From assembly GCF_022163125.1 (NCBI RefSeq), contig NZ_CP091881.1, positions 868,001 through 932,000 of the forward strand: a stretch of DNA of 64,000 bases, read 5' to 3'. Shown here in pieces: positions 33,065 to 42,955 of this stretch. Positions within the stretch are counted from its first letter, which is position 1; every line of letters begins with the position of its first letter. The DNA is from Paenibacillus sp. HWE-109 (GTDB lineage Bacteria; Bacillota; Bacilli; Paenibacillales; NBRC-103111). The notes under the pieces are model-generated. The model was not told the origin of the DNA, searched no databases, and saw nothing but the letters and a program-made list of their open reading frames with translations. The position numbers and the translations under genes are program-made.

Positions 33065-36000
33065 ATGGTTAGAAAGCGAATAGGTATTCTCCTTACCTCA
33101 TTTATTGTGTGCGCTTTCATATTTGTTTTTCAGTCAGCGGATGTTAGCGCGGAAGCCACCAGACCTGATGCAGGTTATGTAATTGATGAGGATTTCTCTT
33201 TCTTATCAGCCTTGACACCAGGGAATAGCCAACCGTCCGGCTGGGATGTTCGCGCTGCAGGAGGGGGGCTGGTCAGCCTGTATAACACAAATTTCAAAAT
33301 CAGCGATACGAGCACGGTGCTGCCCGTTTCTATGAAAAAGAAATTTGTTGCGCAAAGCGAAGGTACGCTGACCATGGAATTCCGGATAAGGCCTATGTCT
33401 ATCATTGACGGTTTGAAATGGCAGCTGCTCAGTGATGATGTAGCAGGCGTGAGCCTAATAACGCAAAATAATACGCTTAGTCTGGAGACTTCCGCAAACA
33501 CCATGTTGCCCTTGCAAACCTATGCAGCGAACATTGAGTATGGAATCAAGGTTGTAATCAACCTGAACGCGCACACAACGGATGTGTACATCAATGGTGT
33601 AAAGAAGGCAAACGGAGCATCGTTCAAAAATGCGGTAACGACACTCAACCAGTTTCAAGTGCAAACAGGCGATGCTTCCATGGGGGAGTTCTACTTTGGT
33701 CCATTGAAAATTTACAAAGGGTACGTCGTCAATGAGAGGCTCATTTCGGTCGTTGACGGTGGGGCGATTCCGCAGGATTGGACTGCGGTTACGTCAGGCG
33801 GCGCAATCACCGTCGGCAGTATGCTTAGTTCCCCGCAGCCAGATATCAATAGCATGAAGCTGAGCGCGGCTAGTAGCACCGGCAGTATGAGTCTGTCGAA
33901 GTCGATATCGCCAATGTCGGATAATTTTACCTACGACTTCAAGGTTCTTTACAAGCAGAAGGCGGATGGATTGGAAGCTGAGCTAAAAAGCGGAACGACG
34001 AGCGTCATCAAACTAACGACAGCAGGCGATGATTTGGCTTATGTCAACAGCAGCGGGCAATCTGTCTCGCTGAAATACAAGTATTTAGCGAATCTGTGGA
34101 CGCACATTCAGATCAAAGTGAACTGGGCGACGGCTACAGCGGATATCTATATCAACGATAAGCGCAGCGATGAAGTTGTAGCACTGGCTCCGGGCGCGGT
34201 TTCCGTCGACACCCTCAAGTTCACGACCTCCTCTTCTTATCGGGGAGAGATGTGGCTCGATGATATTCTCTTGTATAAATTGGTGCCGCTCCCGGCCGAC
34301 TATGTGCCGGCTCCTGTTGCGGTCGGTAAGAGCGTGGATGCTCCGCTTGTGGGAGTTCAAAGCTGCCCGATGTGGCGGGAAGGTCATCATCTGGGGTGGG
34401 ATATGATTCAGCCTTACCCGGATCGGACGCCTCTTCTAGGGTTCTACGACGAAGGTAATCCAGAAACAGCGGATTGGGAGTCGAAATGGCTGGAAGAGCA
34501 CGGCATCGATTTCCAGATGTCCTGTTGGTTCAGGCCACTTGGCGGAGACACCAATCGGATGCCGATCAAAGATTCTTATTTATCCCATGCTTTGGATAAC
34601 GGTTATTTTAATGGTGCGTATAGCGATCAAACCAAATTTGCGATTATGTTTGAAAACCTCAATTCCAAGGTCAAGGATGCTGAAGATTTCCGAACGAATC
34701 TGATTCCGTACTGGATTGAATATTATTTTAAAGATCCTCGTTATTTGAAGATTGATGAGAAACCTGTTTTTACGATCTACAATTACGAAGAGTTACTAAA
34801 TGCTTTTAAAGACAGCAATAATGTGAAGTCGGATCTTTATGTGAAGGCGGAACTGGATAACTTGCGGAGCGAAGTGAGGAAAGCGGGGATTCCGGATATT
34901 ATCCTGCTGAACGTGTATAACGGGACAGACCCTGGTCAGTTGAAGAAACGCAAAGATGCTGGCTTTGATGGCGTGTATGCGTATTCCTGGGGCTCCTTTG
35001 GCGGCCATCCGGAGTTTCAGAAACTGAAAATGACGCAGGAGAAGGATGCCGGCGCCATCGATATTATCCCTGGTTTAAGCATGGGCAGAGATGATACAGC
35101 TTGGGGCCTGAACTTCGGTTATTATGCGACGCCGTCGGAATTCCAGTCCTTGGCGCAGTGGACGAAGGATAGCTTCATGCCCTCACTGTCTGCGGGCAGT
35201 CTAGGTAAAAAGCTGGTTATGCTGGATAACTGGAATGAGTTCGGAGAAGGTCACTTTATTATGCCTGCCGGGCTAGCTGGTTTCGGTTATGTGGATGCCA
35301 TTCGCAATGTGTTTGGAAGCAGTGCGTCGCACACCGATAGCGTACCGACGCAGGCCCAGAAGGATCGGATCAATACCCTATATCCAGCTGGGAGAGTGGT
35401 TCCTAATTTGAACCAGGCGCAGCCAGTGATGACTAATGTCTACGGGAACAGGTGGGAATTCAATACTCCGGGTGACGCCGAGGGCTGGACGGTAGAGAAG
35501 CAGATTGTGGGCGTGACCGTTCAGGATGGTAGTTTTTCGGGGATAACGAATGACACGGATCCTGGCATTCGTTCCGCGGATCACCTTGGGATCAAGGCTG
35601 AGGATATTCCTTATCTTGTTATTCGAATGAAGAACAGTGCGAATGATATTGACGGCCGCTTCTTCTTTACGACGGAGGCAGATGGAACCTGGAATGAGGC
35701 TAAGGCTGTCGGCTTCTATGTAAATCCGTTGGATAGTGATTATACGGAATACATTGTAGAGGTGTGGAGAAACAAGAACTGGACGGGGACTATCCGGCAA
35801 ATGCGGATCGATCCGATTTCCGCTGTAGGGCCGATCAGTATTGATTACATTCGAACGATTTATTCTCCGCAGCCCGGTATTCGGACTTATGTGGACGGTA
35901 CGTACAAACCGTTCAGCCAACCAGCGCTCTTACAGGATGGCATCGTCATGCTTCCTATGAAAGAGATGTACTTGCAAATAGGCGCAAAGCCGGAATGGGA

Positions 36001-39000
36001 CCCTGCGACAGGTACTCTGCTCGCTGTGAAAGATAACGTCGTCTATAAATTAAAGGTTGGCGATAGCGTCGCTTATAAGGGAAGTCAGGCGATTACGTTA
36101 GAGCATGCGCCTGTCAAGCTTGCGAATGGTACGGTGATGGCCCCGCTTAGCTATCTTCGCCAAGCATTTGGCGCGATTGCCAAATGGGATGCGCCTTCGC
36201 AAACCGTCCGTGTGTATCCAACGGCGATCACTTATGATTTTGCGACGAGCAGCGGTTGGACGGCTAACAGCCAAATCTCGAATCCGGTCGTGGCGAATGG
36301 CCTATTCAGCGGAACTTCAAATGGGATTTCCGGAAGTGTGCAGCCTGCTATTCTTTCACCGGACGCTTTGGATATTGCGGCTTCTGATATTAGGCGGATT
36401 CGCGTCCGAATGAACAACATGACAAGCGGCGATGAGGCTAAAATATATTTTACGACGATCGGGGATACCAGTTGGAATGAGGCGAAAATGATCTCTTCCT
36501 ATATACTCCCGAACGATTCCGTCTTTCGTGAGTATGTGTTCGATACATCAAGCTTAGCTGCTTGGACGGGAACTATTAAACAGCTCCAAGTGGTGCCAAC
36601 TACGGCTTCCGGAGCCTTCAGTCTGGATTCCGTTCAATTGGAAATAACGCCAACAATTGCGCTAAAAGGAGATAATCTCATTGAAGATCCGGGATTTGAA
36701 GGAAGTAAATCTTCACAATATGGGCTGCAGAATGGGACTGCTGTAAAGGATACGACACAATCTCATAGCGGCCATCAGTCCGTCAAGATCACGAAAACCA
36801 CACGTTACGGCAGTATTAGTTTTCCAGTGAATGTGGAAAAAGGCAAGCCGTATACATACTCAGCTTGGGCAAAGTTGGCTGCAGGTAAGACGACCAATGA
36901 ACCCTTGAGGGTGGGAATCCAATATAACTTGGACGGGGGGCCTCCCAAGCAACTCATTATCTTCACAAGCCCTGGCCTGAAAGCGGGAGATTGGACACAG
37001 ATCGAAGGTACTTACACGATTCAGGAATCAGGAGTCGTATCAAATGTTCTGATGTATCTCTATACGGAGATTGACAATCCAGGCGGCGTTTACTATGTCG
37101 ATGACGTTGCGGTTAAGCCAATAACATATTCGGGAAGCCCGGTTTGGGTTCATCCATCAAATATAAGTTTAGGTGTGACGTCACTCACGGTAGGTGTTGA
37201 TAAAACTAAGGCCTTGGTTCCTGGGTTCACACCAGCGAATGTAAGCAACAAAGAGTTAATATGGCGTTCGAGCAATCCGAGTGTTGCAACCGTGGATGTA
37301 AACGGAATGGTGTATGGTGCAAGCTTGGGCACAGCAACCATAACGGCAACATCGGTAGACGGAGGGAAAGTGGCAACGGTGCTCGTAACCGTAGATGCAA
37401 CGGTTGCGGTTTCAGGGCTGACATTGAATCAAACAACACTAAACTTACAGCTAGGCAATATGCAATCGCTGGTTGCGACTGTTACCCCGGCAAACGCAAC
37501 GAATAAGGTGATTAAATGGGAATCCTCGAATCCCCGTGTGGCTGTCGTCGCTGCTGATGGAACGGTTACAGGAATGGGAACGGGCGGCTCAGTGCAAATA
37601 AAGGCGACCTCGGACGATTCGGGCATTGTGGCCGTCGCAACGGTTAACGTAACAGAGCCGACAAATGCGGTGAAAGGAACGAATCTTATCGTAGACCCGG
37701 GCATGGAAGGCAGTACGCTAGCGGCTCCTAATTACACGTATTTAGCCGTGCCTACGCTAACCACAGATGAACATCATTCCGGCCTGCAATCCTTACTTCT
37801 AACGAAGACAGATCGATATGGGGGGGTTAAATTCCCTGTCTCTATTGAAAAGGGGAAACCGTATTACTTCTCGGCCTGGGCGAAATTAGCATCTAGTCCT
37901 ACCTCAACCGTGACGATTAGGATCGGCTTGCAATATAAGGTAGACGGTAATCCTACGCCTATTCAGTACATTATGTTTTACAGTCCACCTCTCAGCACTA
38001 CCGCATGGAATCAAGTTCAAGGGAGTCTTATCATCAATGAAACTGGGGTTGTTACAGAGACAACCATGTTTTTATACACGGAAATTACCGGTACCGGCAA
38101 TCCTTTTTATGTCGATGATGTTGAAGTCAGACCGCTAACGATTGCTGCAACGGGATTGAGTTTGAATAAAAGCACACTAACGTTGTCCAAGGGGCAGTTC
38201 GAAACGATTGTGCCCAGTGTGTTGCCAACGAATGCAACCAACAAAGGGATCAGTTGGGTTTCAAGTTCACCGACTGTGGCGACAGTTAGTGCCAGCGGCA
38301 CGGTTACAGGCGTTACCTATGGGGTGTCAACGGTGACGGCTACAATGGCAGACGGTGGTTATCAGCAAACAGTTACGGTGTATGTGGATGATGTGCCTCC
38401 CGTTACGGTCAGTGATGCACCATCCAGTTGGCAGACGACGAATCAAATTGTTCATTTGACGGCCAGCGACTTGGAAAGCGGTGTGGCAGGTACGTTCTAC
38501 AGCCTGGATCAGGGGGCTTACGCAACCGGGAACGTCGTTTCCATTGCAGGGGAAGGCGTGCATACACTGAACTACTATAGCAAGGATCTGGCCGGTAATC
38601 AGGAAGCGACGCAAACGGTAACTGTCCGTATCGACGGAACGGCTCCAATAACAACGTCCGTCATTGTCCCATCAGCGCCGGACGGACCAAGCGGTACCTA
38701 CGTCAGCCCTGTTACGGTCACATTAAGCGCTTCTGATAACGTGTCTAGCGTTGGGCAGGTCGTCTATAGCGTGAATAACGGAGCGACATGGACGCCTTAT
38801 ACAGCTGCGCTCACCTTTGATAAGCAGGGGGCATATACGCTCCTATACCGAGCGACCGACGTAGCGGGCAATAGCGAGACAGCCAAGAGCATAAGCTTCA
38901 ATCTCGCCGCTACAACGGTGAAGGTTCGGCTCAAGGACAGTACCGGAAATCCGTTAAACGGCGGAGTGGTCAAATACTATGACGGAGGATGGAAAGATTT

Positions 39001-39583
39001 TGGTGTAACGGATGCCTTGGGACATGCAAGCAAGTCTTTACAGGATAAAAGCTATACCTTTGGCATCACGTATGAGGGAACGTATAAGGAGATTGTACAA
39101 AATACAGGAACGGACGCTGGAGTCGTATTTCAAACCGTCAAGGCGAAGGTACAGTTAAAGGATAGTCTGGGGAACCCGTTGGACAGTGGTACGGTAAAGT
39201 ATTATGCCGGAAGCTGGCGGACCATCGGCAATACAATCGGCGGCGAGATCAGCAAGGAGGTACTGCCTAGCTCCTATACCTTTGGCATGACTTATGGGGG
39301 GAAATATAAGGAGGTTGTACAGAATACAGGTACAGACCCCGTTATCGTATTTCAGACGGTCAAGGTCACGGTACAGCTGAAGGACAGCCAAGGGAATCTG
39401 TTAGACGGTGGTGCAGCATCCTACTACGCGGGAAGTTGGCAGACGATTGGCGCTACAACAAGCGGAGGAGTCAGCAAGGAATTGTTGCCGGGTTCTTATA
39501 CCTTTGGCATGACTTACAATGGGACTTACAGAGAGATCGTCAGAGACATATCCACAGATCCAACGGTTGTATTTCAATTGTAA
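33065..39583 (+). CDS. Giant secreted multidomain protein with GH99-like domain
   Basis: A 2172-residue exported protein. In order: signal peptide (to about 31); two concanavalin/LamG-like beta regions (about 35-420); GH99-like/WbsX-type barrel (about 428-755; VGVQSCPMWREGHHLGWD, KPVFTIYNY, MLDNWNEFGEGHFI); beta domain with WNEAKAVGFYV; copper-amine-oxidase N-terminal-type domain (about 939-1052; LQDGIVMLPMKEMYLQIGA); two galactose-binding-like modules (from about 1203 and 1538; NLIEDPGFEGS, NLIVDPGMEGS); three Big_2 domains (about 1361, 1450, 1696); OmpL47-like segment; three C-terminal tandem repeats (about 1951-2172). GGGAG stands 7 bases before the ATG at 33065. The likely role is binding and cleaving a mannose-type or other cell-surface glycan (inference). 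There is no SLH or sortase signal. Confidence 0.85.
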   Translation: MVRKRIGILLTSFIVCAFIFVFQSADVSAEATRPDAGYVIDEDFSFLSALTPGNSQPSGWDVRAAGGGLVSLYNTNFKISDTSTVLPVSMKKKFVAQSEGTLTMEFRIRPMSIIDGLKWQLLSDDVAGVSLITQNNTLSLETSANTMLPLQTYAANIEYGIKVVINLNAHTTDVYINGVKKANGASFKNAVTTLNQFQVQTGDASMGEFYFGPLKIYKGYVVNERLISVVDGGAIPQDWTAVTSGGAITVGSMLSSPQPDINSMKLSAASSTGSMSLSKSISPMSDNFTYDFKVLYKQKADGLEAELKSGTTSVIKLTTAGDDLAYVNSSGQSVSLKYKYLANLWTHIQIKVNWATATADIYINDKRSDEVVALAPGAVSVDTLKFTTSSSYRGEMWLDDILLYKLVPLPADYVPAPVAVGKSVDAPLVGVQSCPMWREGHHLGWDMIQPYPDRTPLLGFYDEGNPETADWESKWLEEHGIDFQMSCWFRPLGGDTNRMPIKDSYLSHALDNGYFNGAYSDQTKFAIMFENLNSKVKDAEDFRTNLIPYWIEYYFKDPRYLKIDEKPVFTIYNYEELLNAFKDSNNVKSDLYVKAELDNLRSEVRKAGIPDIILLNVYNGTDPGQLKKRKDAGFDGVYAYSWGSFGGHPEFQKLKMTQEKDAGAIDIIPGLSMGRDDTAWGLNFGYYATPSEFQSLAQWTKDSFMPSLSAGSLGKKLVMLDNWNEFGEGHFIMPAGLAGFGYVDAIRNVFGSSASHTDSVPTQAQKDRINTLYPAGRVVPNLNQAQPVMTNVYGNRWEFNTPGDAEGWTVEKQIVGVTVQDGSFSGITNDTDPGIRSADHLGIKAEDIPYLVIRMKNSANDIDGRFFFTTEADGTWNEAKAVGFYVNPLDSDYTEYIVEVWRNKNWTGTIRQMRIDPISAVGPISIDYIRTIYSPQPGIRTYVDGTYKPFSQPALLQDGIVMLPMKEMYLQIGAKPEWDPATGTLLAVKDNVVYKLKVGDSVAYKGSQAITLEHAPVKLANGTVMAPLSYLRQAFGAIAKWDAPSQTVRVYPTAITYDFATSSGWTANSQISNPVVANGLFSGTSNGISGSVQPAILSPDALDIAASDIRRIRVRMNNMTSGDEAKIYFTTIGDTSWNEAKMISSYILPNDSVFREYVFDTSSLAAWTGTIKQLQVVPTTASGAFSLDSVQLEITPTIALKGDNLIEDPGFEGSKSSQYGLQNGTAVKDTTQSHSGHQSVKITKTTRYGSISFPVNVEKGKPYTYSAWAKLAAGKTTNEPLRVGIQYNLDGGPPKQLIIFTSPGLKAGDWTQIEGTYTIQESGVVSNVLMYLYTEIDNPGGVYYVDDVAVKPITYSGSPVWVHPSNISLGVTSLTVGVDKTKALVPGFTPANVSNKELIWRSSNPSVATVDVNGMVYGASLGTATITATSVDGGKVATVLVTVDATVAVSGLTLNQTTLNLQLGNMQSLVATVTPANATNKVIKWESSNPRVAVVAADGTVTGMGTGGSVQIKATSDDSGIVAVATVNVTEPTNAVKGTNLIVDPGMEGSTLAAPNYTYLAVPTLTTDEHHSGLQSLLLTKTDRYGGVKFPVSIEKGKPYYFSAWAKLASSPTSTVTIRIGLQYKVDGNPTPIQYIMFYSPPLSTTAWNQVQGSLIINETGVVTETTMFLYTEITGTGNPFYVDDVEVRPLTIAATGLSLNKSTLTLSKGQFETIVPSVLPTNATNKGISWVSSSPTVATVSASGTVTGVTYGVSTVTATMADGGYQQTVTVYVDDVPPVTVSDAPSSWQTTNQIVHLTASDLESGVAGTFYSLDQGAYATGNVVSIAGEGVHTLNYYSKDLAGNQEATQTVTVRIDGTAPITTSVIVPSAPDGPSGTYVSPVTVTLSASDNVSSVGQVVYSVNNGATWTPYTAALTFDKQGAYTLLYRATDVAGNSETAKSISFNLAATTVKVRLKDSTGNPLNGGVVKYYDGGWKDFGVTDALGHASKSLQDKSYTFGITYEGTYKEIVQNTGTDAGVVFQTVKAKVQLKDSLGNPLDSGTVKYYAGSWRTIGNTIGGEISKEVLPSSYTFGMTYGGKYKEVVQNTGTDPVIVFQTVKVTVQLKDSQGNLLDGGAASYYAGSWQTIGATTSGGVSKELLPGSYTFGMTYNGTYREIVRDISTDPTVVFQL
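38914..39583 (+). repeat. Three tandem ~222-bp coding repeats
   Basis: Units begin near 38914, 39134 and 39356. Each encodes about 74 residues with the pattern V-x-L-K-D-S-x-G-N-x-L ... V-K-Y-Y-x-G-x-W ... SYTFG(I/M)TY ... N-T-G-T-D ... V-F-Q. DNA identity is high between units 2 and 3 and lower with unit 1, as expected of recent duplication. The function is unknown; a surface-binding beta-sandwich repeat is likely. Confidence 0.8.
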
Positions 39584-39643
39584 TAGGAAGATTGAAAGCC
39601 TCCCATTTATGGGGAGGCACATCATACGAACAAAGGAGATTGC

Positions 39644-40720
39644 ATGGTGACCAAGATAAAAGTAGGCATTATCGGTTTAGGGGAAGTCGCGCAAATGGTT
39701 CATTTGCCGATTCTGGAGTCCTTGTCTGAGCTTTATGAGATGGTGGCATTTTGTGATATTTCACCGAAGCTGTTAGCCAAGATCGGTGAGAAATACCGGG
39801 TTAAGCAATTATTTCTAAACTATAATGAGATGCTTGAACAGTCCGATCTTGATGCTGTTTTTGTGCTGAATCATATGGATTATCATACGGAATGTACGAT
39901 TGCAGCATTAAACAAGCATATACACGTATTTGTAGAGAAACCGATGTGCTGTACCCAACGTGAGGTTAATGAAATTATTCAAGCGCGTGACGCTTCAAGT
40001 GCACATGTCATGGTGGGTTATATGAGACGGTTTGCTCCCGCCTATCTTCGGGCAATCGAAGAGGTCAAGTCACTGGGACCGATTATCTATGCCCGAGTGC
40101 GGGATATCATCGGCCCTAATCAGTTCTTCACGCGTCAATCCAGCCCGGTCTATCGTTTCGATGATATCCCTTCTTCAGCTGTACAGGATCGCAAGGAGCG
40201 GACCGCCAGACTAATGAGAGAGGCAATTGGCGAATTATCGGATGAGATGTATGCCGCCTATGGCTTGTTGCTCGGACTGAACAGCCACGACATTTCGGCG
40301 ATGAGAGAGTTAATCGGGATGCCGATCAGGGTGAAAGCAGCCTCCTCTTGGCTGGGCGGAAAATTCAAGAACGCCATCTTTGAATATGAAGGTTATAACG
40401 TGACTTTTGAGACGGGGATAGATCAACAAGGCAGATTTGATGCTCATATCGAGGTGTATGGCGAGAACAAGTCCGTCCTTATCCAGTACGATACCCCGTA
40501 TATCAGGCAACTGCCAACGACACTGCATATCAGCGAGACGATTGGGGACAATTTCAATCAATCAACGGCTCGAACGACCTACAAGGATGCTTATGTGTAT
40601 GAACTGGAATATTTCCATGAAGTAGTCACGAAGGGGATGCCGCCAAAGACGACACCAGAGGATTACTTGCAGGATCTCATTATTTTTCAAATGATGATGG
40701 ACGCTATTCAGCATGAATAA
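39644..40720 (+). CDS. Gfo/Idh/MocA-family oxidoreductase
   Basis: A 358-residue NAD(P)-dependent oxidoreductase. The Rossmann start is VGIIGLGEVAQMVHLPILESL, and the Lys motif FVEKPMCCTQREV is clear. The C-terminal alpha/beta domain (about 125-340) binds a sugar or cyclitol. AAGGAG stands before the ATG, 60 bp after the giant GH99-like gene and downstream of a sugar importer, so it probably processes the imported sugar in the cytoplasm. The exact substrate is not readable. Confidence 0.9.
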   Translation: MVTKIKVGIIGLGEVAQMVHLPILESLSELYEMVAFCDISPKLLAKIGEKYRVKQLFLNYNEMLEQSDLDAVFVLNHMDYHTECTIAALNKHIHVFVEKPMCCTQREVNEIIQARDASSAHVMVGYMRRFAPAYLRAIEEVKSLGPIIYARVRDIIGPNQFFTRQSSPVYRFDDIPSSAVQDRKERTARLMREAIGELSDEMYAAYGLLLGLNSHDISAMRELIGMPIRVKAASSWLGGKFKNAIFEYEGYNVTFETGIDQQGRFDAHIEVYGENKSVLIQYDTPYIRQLPTTLHISETIGDNFNQSTARTTYKDAYVYELEYFHEVVTKGMPPKTTPEDYLQDLIIFQMMMDAIQHE

Positions 40721-40789
40721 AAGGAAATATTCCGATGGTTAAGTAAGGGGCGAAGACGTGCCGCTCAGGGACTAAATTCGCCTAGACAA

Positions 40790-40827
40790 TGAAATGACCC
40801 ACTCATAATGTGTGAGCGGGTTATTTC
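40790..40827. terminator. Hairpin terminator after the oxidoreductase
   Basis: TGAAATGACCCACTCA pairs with TGAGCGGGTTATTTCA (15 of 16, with G-T). It follows the oxidoreductase stop by 70 bp and can work in both directions. Confidence 0.6.
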
Positions 40828-40985
40828 ATCAAGTACTGATTTCAGTTTGACTGACTTTTCAGTCCAATTTTTGGAGGGGAATGAACTGTAACAATTGCGG
40901 TGATGTTTTTTTATATTCATAAGTATTATTTTTGAAAGAAAGGGTATCATTAAAGTACTTGTGATAAAATTTGGAGGCTAACAAG

Positions 40986-41987
40986 ATGAATCTTAATACG
41001 ACTGCTAAGCTTACATCTACAGAAATTGCCGCATTATGGACTCAATATATGAACGATACAATGTCTATTTGCTTCGGTAAATATGCATTAGAGATCATTG
41101 AGGATCCTGAAATCAAAAACATATATAAAACCGCGCTGAATTTATCAGAAAAGCACGTAGTCAAAATAAAAGAATTCCTTTTGAAAGAAAAATTTCCAAT
41201 ACCCTATGGTTTTACAGAACAAGATGTCAACACGAAAGCCCCAAGGTTATTTTTAGATGGACTTTTTTTGAATTACTTATTAGTTATGATTTATCATGGA
41301 ATGACAGGCTACTCTATTTCATTACAAGTTTCCTCAAGAGTGGATATTCGTGAATATTATACGGAGTGCAATTATGAAACGATTAAATTATACAACGAGG
41401 TAATGGAAATAGCTTTATCAAAAGGGATCTATACAAGACCTCCGTATATTCATTCCTCTGAAATTCCCGAAATGGCGGATAAAAAATTCCTGACAGGCTG
41501 GCTTGGAAAACGCAGAGCCTTAACCGCAATTGAAATTAGTAATATTACTTTTAATATGAATAAAACGTATTTGAGCAAAGCAATATCTATGGCGTTTGCT
41601 CAAGTAGCTAATGATGAAAAGGTGAAAAGGTATCTACAAAGAGGATTAAAACTTTCCACTAAAATAACGGAAGTATTTAATTCATTTTTTCTTGAAAGTA
41701 ATTTAAATTTCCCTGTTTCCTGGGAGTCAATGGTTACTAATTCAACAACATCGCCTTTTTCTGATAAACTCATCATGTTTCACATCGGATTCCTATCATC
41801 AGCAGCAGTCGGGTTTTATGGTGCTGGACAAGCTACTTGTATGAGAAGAGATTTATCCGCCCAATATCTAAAACTGATCGGCGAACAATTATTATTTTCA
41901 GAGGATGGAGCAGAACTTATGTTAGAAAGAGGATGGTTTGAGAAACCTCCTATGGCTGAAGATCGAAATGCGTTAATGATGAAGTAG
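40986..41987 (+). CDS. DUF3231 family protein
   Basis: A 333-residue protein made of two homologous halves, each with a DUF3231 four-helix pattern. Half 1 has LTSTEIAALWTQYMNDTMSICFGKYAL ... HVVKIKEFLLKEKFPIPYGF; half 2 has LTAIEISNITFNMNKTYLSKAISMAFAQ ... ITEVFNSFFLESNLNFPV. This family is widespread in spore-forming Bacilli and has a ferritin/coat-protein-like helical layout; the function is not established. GGAGG stands 8 bases before the ATG at 40986. It is convergent with the MerR gene, the two stops being adjacent (41987/41988). Confidence 0.9.
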   Translation: MNLNTTAKLTSTEIAALWTQYMNDTMSICFGKYALEIIEDPEIKNIYKTALNLSEKHVVKIKEFLLKEKFPIPYGFTEQDVNTKAPRLFLDGLFLNYLLVMIYHGMTGYSISLQVSSRVDIREYYTECNYETIKLYNEVMEIALSKGIYTRPPYIHSSEIPEMADKKFLTGWLGKRRALTAIEISNITFNMNKTYLSKAISMAFAQVANDEKVKRYLQRGLKLSTKITEVFNSFFLESNLNFPVSWESMVTNSTTSPFSDKLIMFHIGFLSSAAVGFYGAGQATCMRRDLSAQYLKLIGEQLLFSEDGAELMLERGWFEKPPMAEDRNALMMK

Positions 41988-42845
41988 TTATTCTCCCTGC
42001 ATATAATCTGTGTCCCGGATCTCATCGGTCGATGGTTCCTTAATATGCACCATAATTCTGACCAGATACTCCTCCGGGTTTTGTAGCGACACCTCATCCT
42101 GCAAGTACTCCTCGTAAGCATCACCAATTACAACATATTGTTTCTTCTCCATGTAATCAAAAATTTGCGGATAGATTTTATCTGTATCTCCATAATCCGC
42201 CCGGGTGTACGAAACCAAGTAGAATCCCTCCGGCATATATTCTTGTTCATGAAAATGAGTTTCAATGCGACTAAACATATGGGACACCATATCCCCGTCT
42301 TTCTTCCGTAAATCCTCCTTTTTAACAATAACACCATTTGGATATCCGATGGGCGCATTCTCCCTCTGCAGACGCAGTTGAAAATCATCCCAGAGATCTT
42401 CGAGAATTTGCTTCTTGGATGCGTGAACGCGGCAACTCAACAGCACAGGAACCCTAGAATGCCGGATCACCTGCATCTGGCTTGTGTTTACATGGATCGA
42501 ATGTTCAATATTCTCAGCTTGCATGCTGATCATTTGCCCTATTCGCTCAAGCTTGGCGATCTGCAATTGGATAACCTCTTCCTGTTTTCGTAGAAATTCA
42601 AGTGTACTGGCAGGAGTTCGATGGCTCAGATGCTCCCGAATTTCGTCAAGAGACATGCCAAACTCCTTGAAGACATGAATTATTCCGATCGTATCCAACT
42701 GGTTGCGATGGTAATAGCGATACCCGTTGTCGGCAACAAATGCCGGCTTGAACAGCCCAATATGATCATAGTAAATCAGTGTTTTGCGTGGAACATCTGA
42801 CATTTTGGAAAAAGTACTTATGGATAGCCTATCGGTTTGATTCAT
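41988..42845 (-). CDS. MerR-family regulator with GyrI-like effector domain (BmrR type)
   Basis: A 285-residue regulator. The N-terminal MerR HTH is at about 8-78 (STFSKMSDVPRKTLIYYDHIGLFKP, NGYRYYHRNQLDTI). A dimerising coiled coil follows at about 85-125. The C-terminal GyrI/BmrR effector-binding domain is at about 130-280 and ends in IMVHIKEP. Proteins of this type bind lipophilic cations or drugs and twist a promoter with an over-long spacer into activity. Exactly such a promoter, with a perfect operator, lies 30 bp upstream and points the other way into the acetyltransferase gene. Confidence 0.92.
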   Translation of the reverse strand: MNQTDRLSISTFSKMSDVPRKTLIYYDHIGLFKPAFVADNGYRYYHRNQLDTIGIIHVFKEFGMSLDEIREHLSHRTPASTLEFLRKQEEVIQLQIAKLERIGQMISMQAENIEHSIHVNTSQMQVIRHSRVPVLLSCRVHASKKQILEDLWDDFQLRLQRENAPIGYPNGVIVKKEDLRKKDGDMVSHMFSRIETHFHEQEYMPEGFYLVSYTRADYGDTDKIYPQIFDYMEKKQYVVIGDAYEEYLQDEVSLQNPEEYLVRIMVHIKEPSTDEIRDTDYMQGE

Positions 42846-42874
42846 GGCAGTCTCCCAAAAATAGAAAAATCGTA

Positions 42875-42905
42875 TTGACTGTATAGTTACTATACAGTTT
42901 ATGAT
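42875..42905 (+). promoter_or_regulatory. MerR-type promoter, 19-bp spacer with perfect operator
   Basis: TTGACT (-35, 42875-42880) and TATGAT (-10, 42900-42905) are 19 bp apart, two more than normal. The spacer region holds the perfect dyad ACTGTATAG-TTA-CTATACAGT (42878-42898). This is the layout activated by MerR regulators. It reads toward the GNAT gene and may also control the regulator itself. Confidence 0.85.
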
Positions 42906-42955
42906 AGCATCTATTGAGCCACTTCATCAACAAAGTCGAAGGAGACGAACTACCC

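Noticed and set aside
38914..39583. Tandem repeats considered as a CRISPR or non-coding array
   Set aside because: Units are about 222 bp, coding, in frame, and form the C-terminus of a protein; there are no spacers.
33175..39625. Several minus-strand frames of 60-180 codons across the giant GH99-like gene
   Set aside because: All are antisense to a gene with clear domains throughout and show repeat-derived sequence; none has a ribosome site and family motif.
39644..40720. Gfo/Idh/MocA enzyme considered as the missing pentose dehydrogenase of the Weimberg operon
   Set aside because: It is 3.7 kb away, in another operon and behind a terminator; the family is too broad to assign xylose as substrate.
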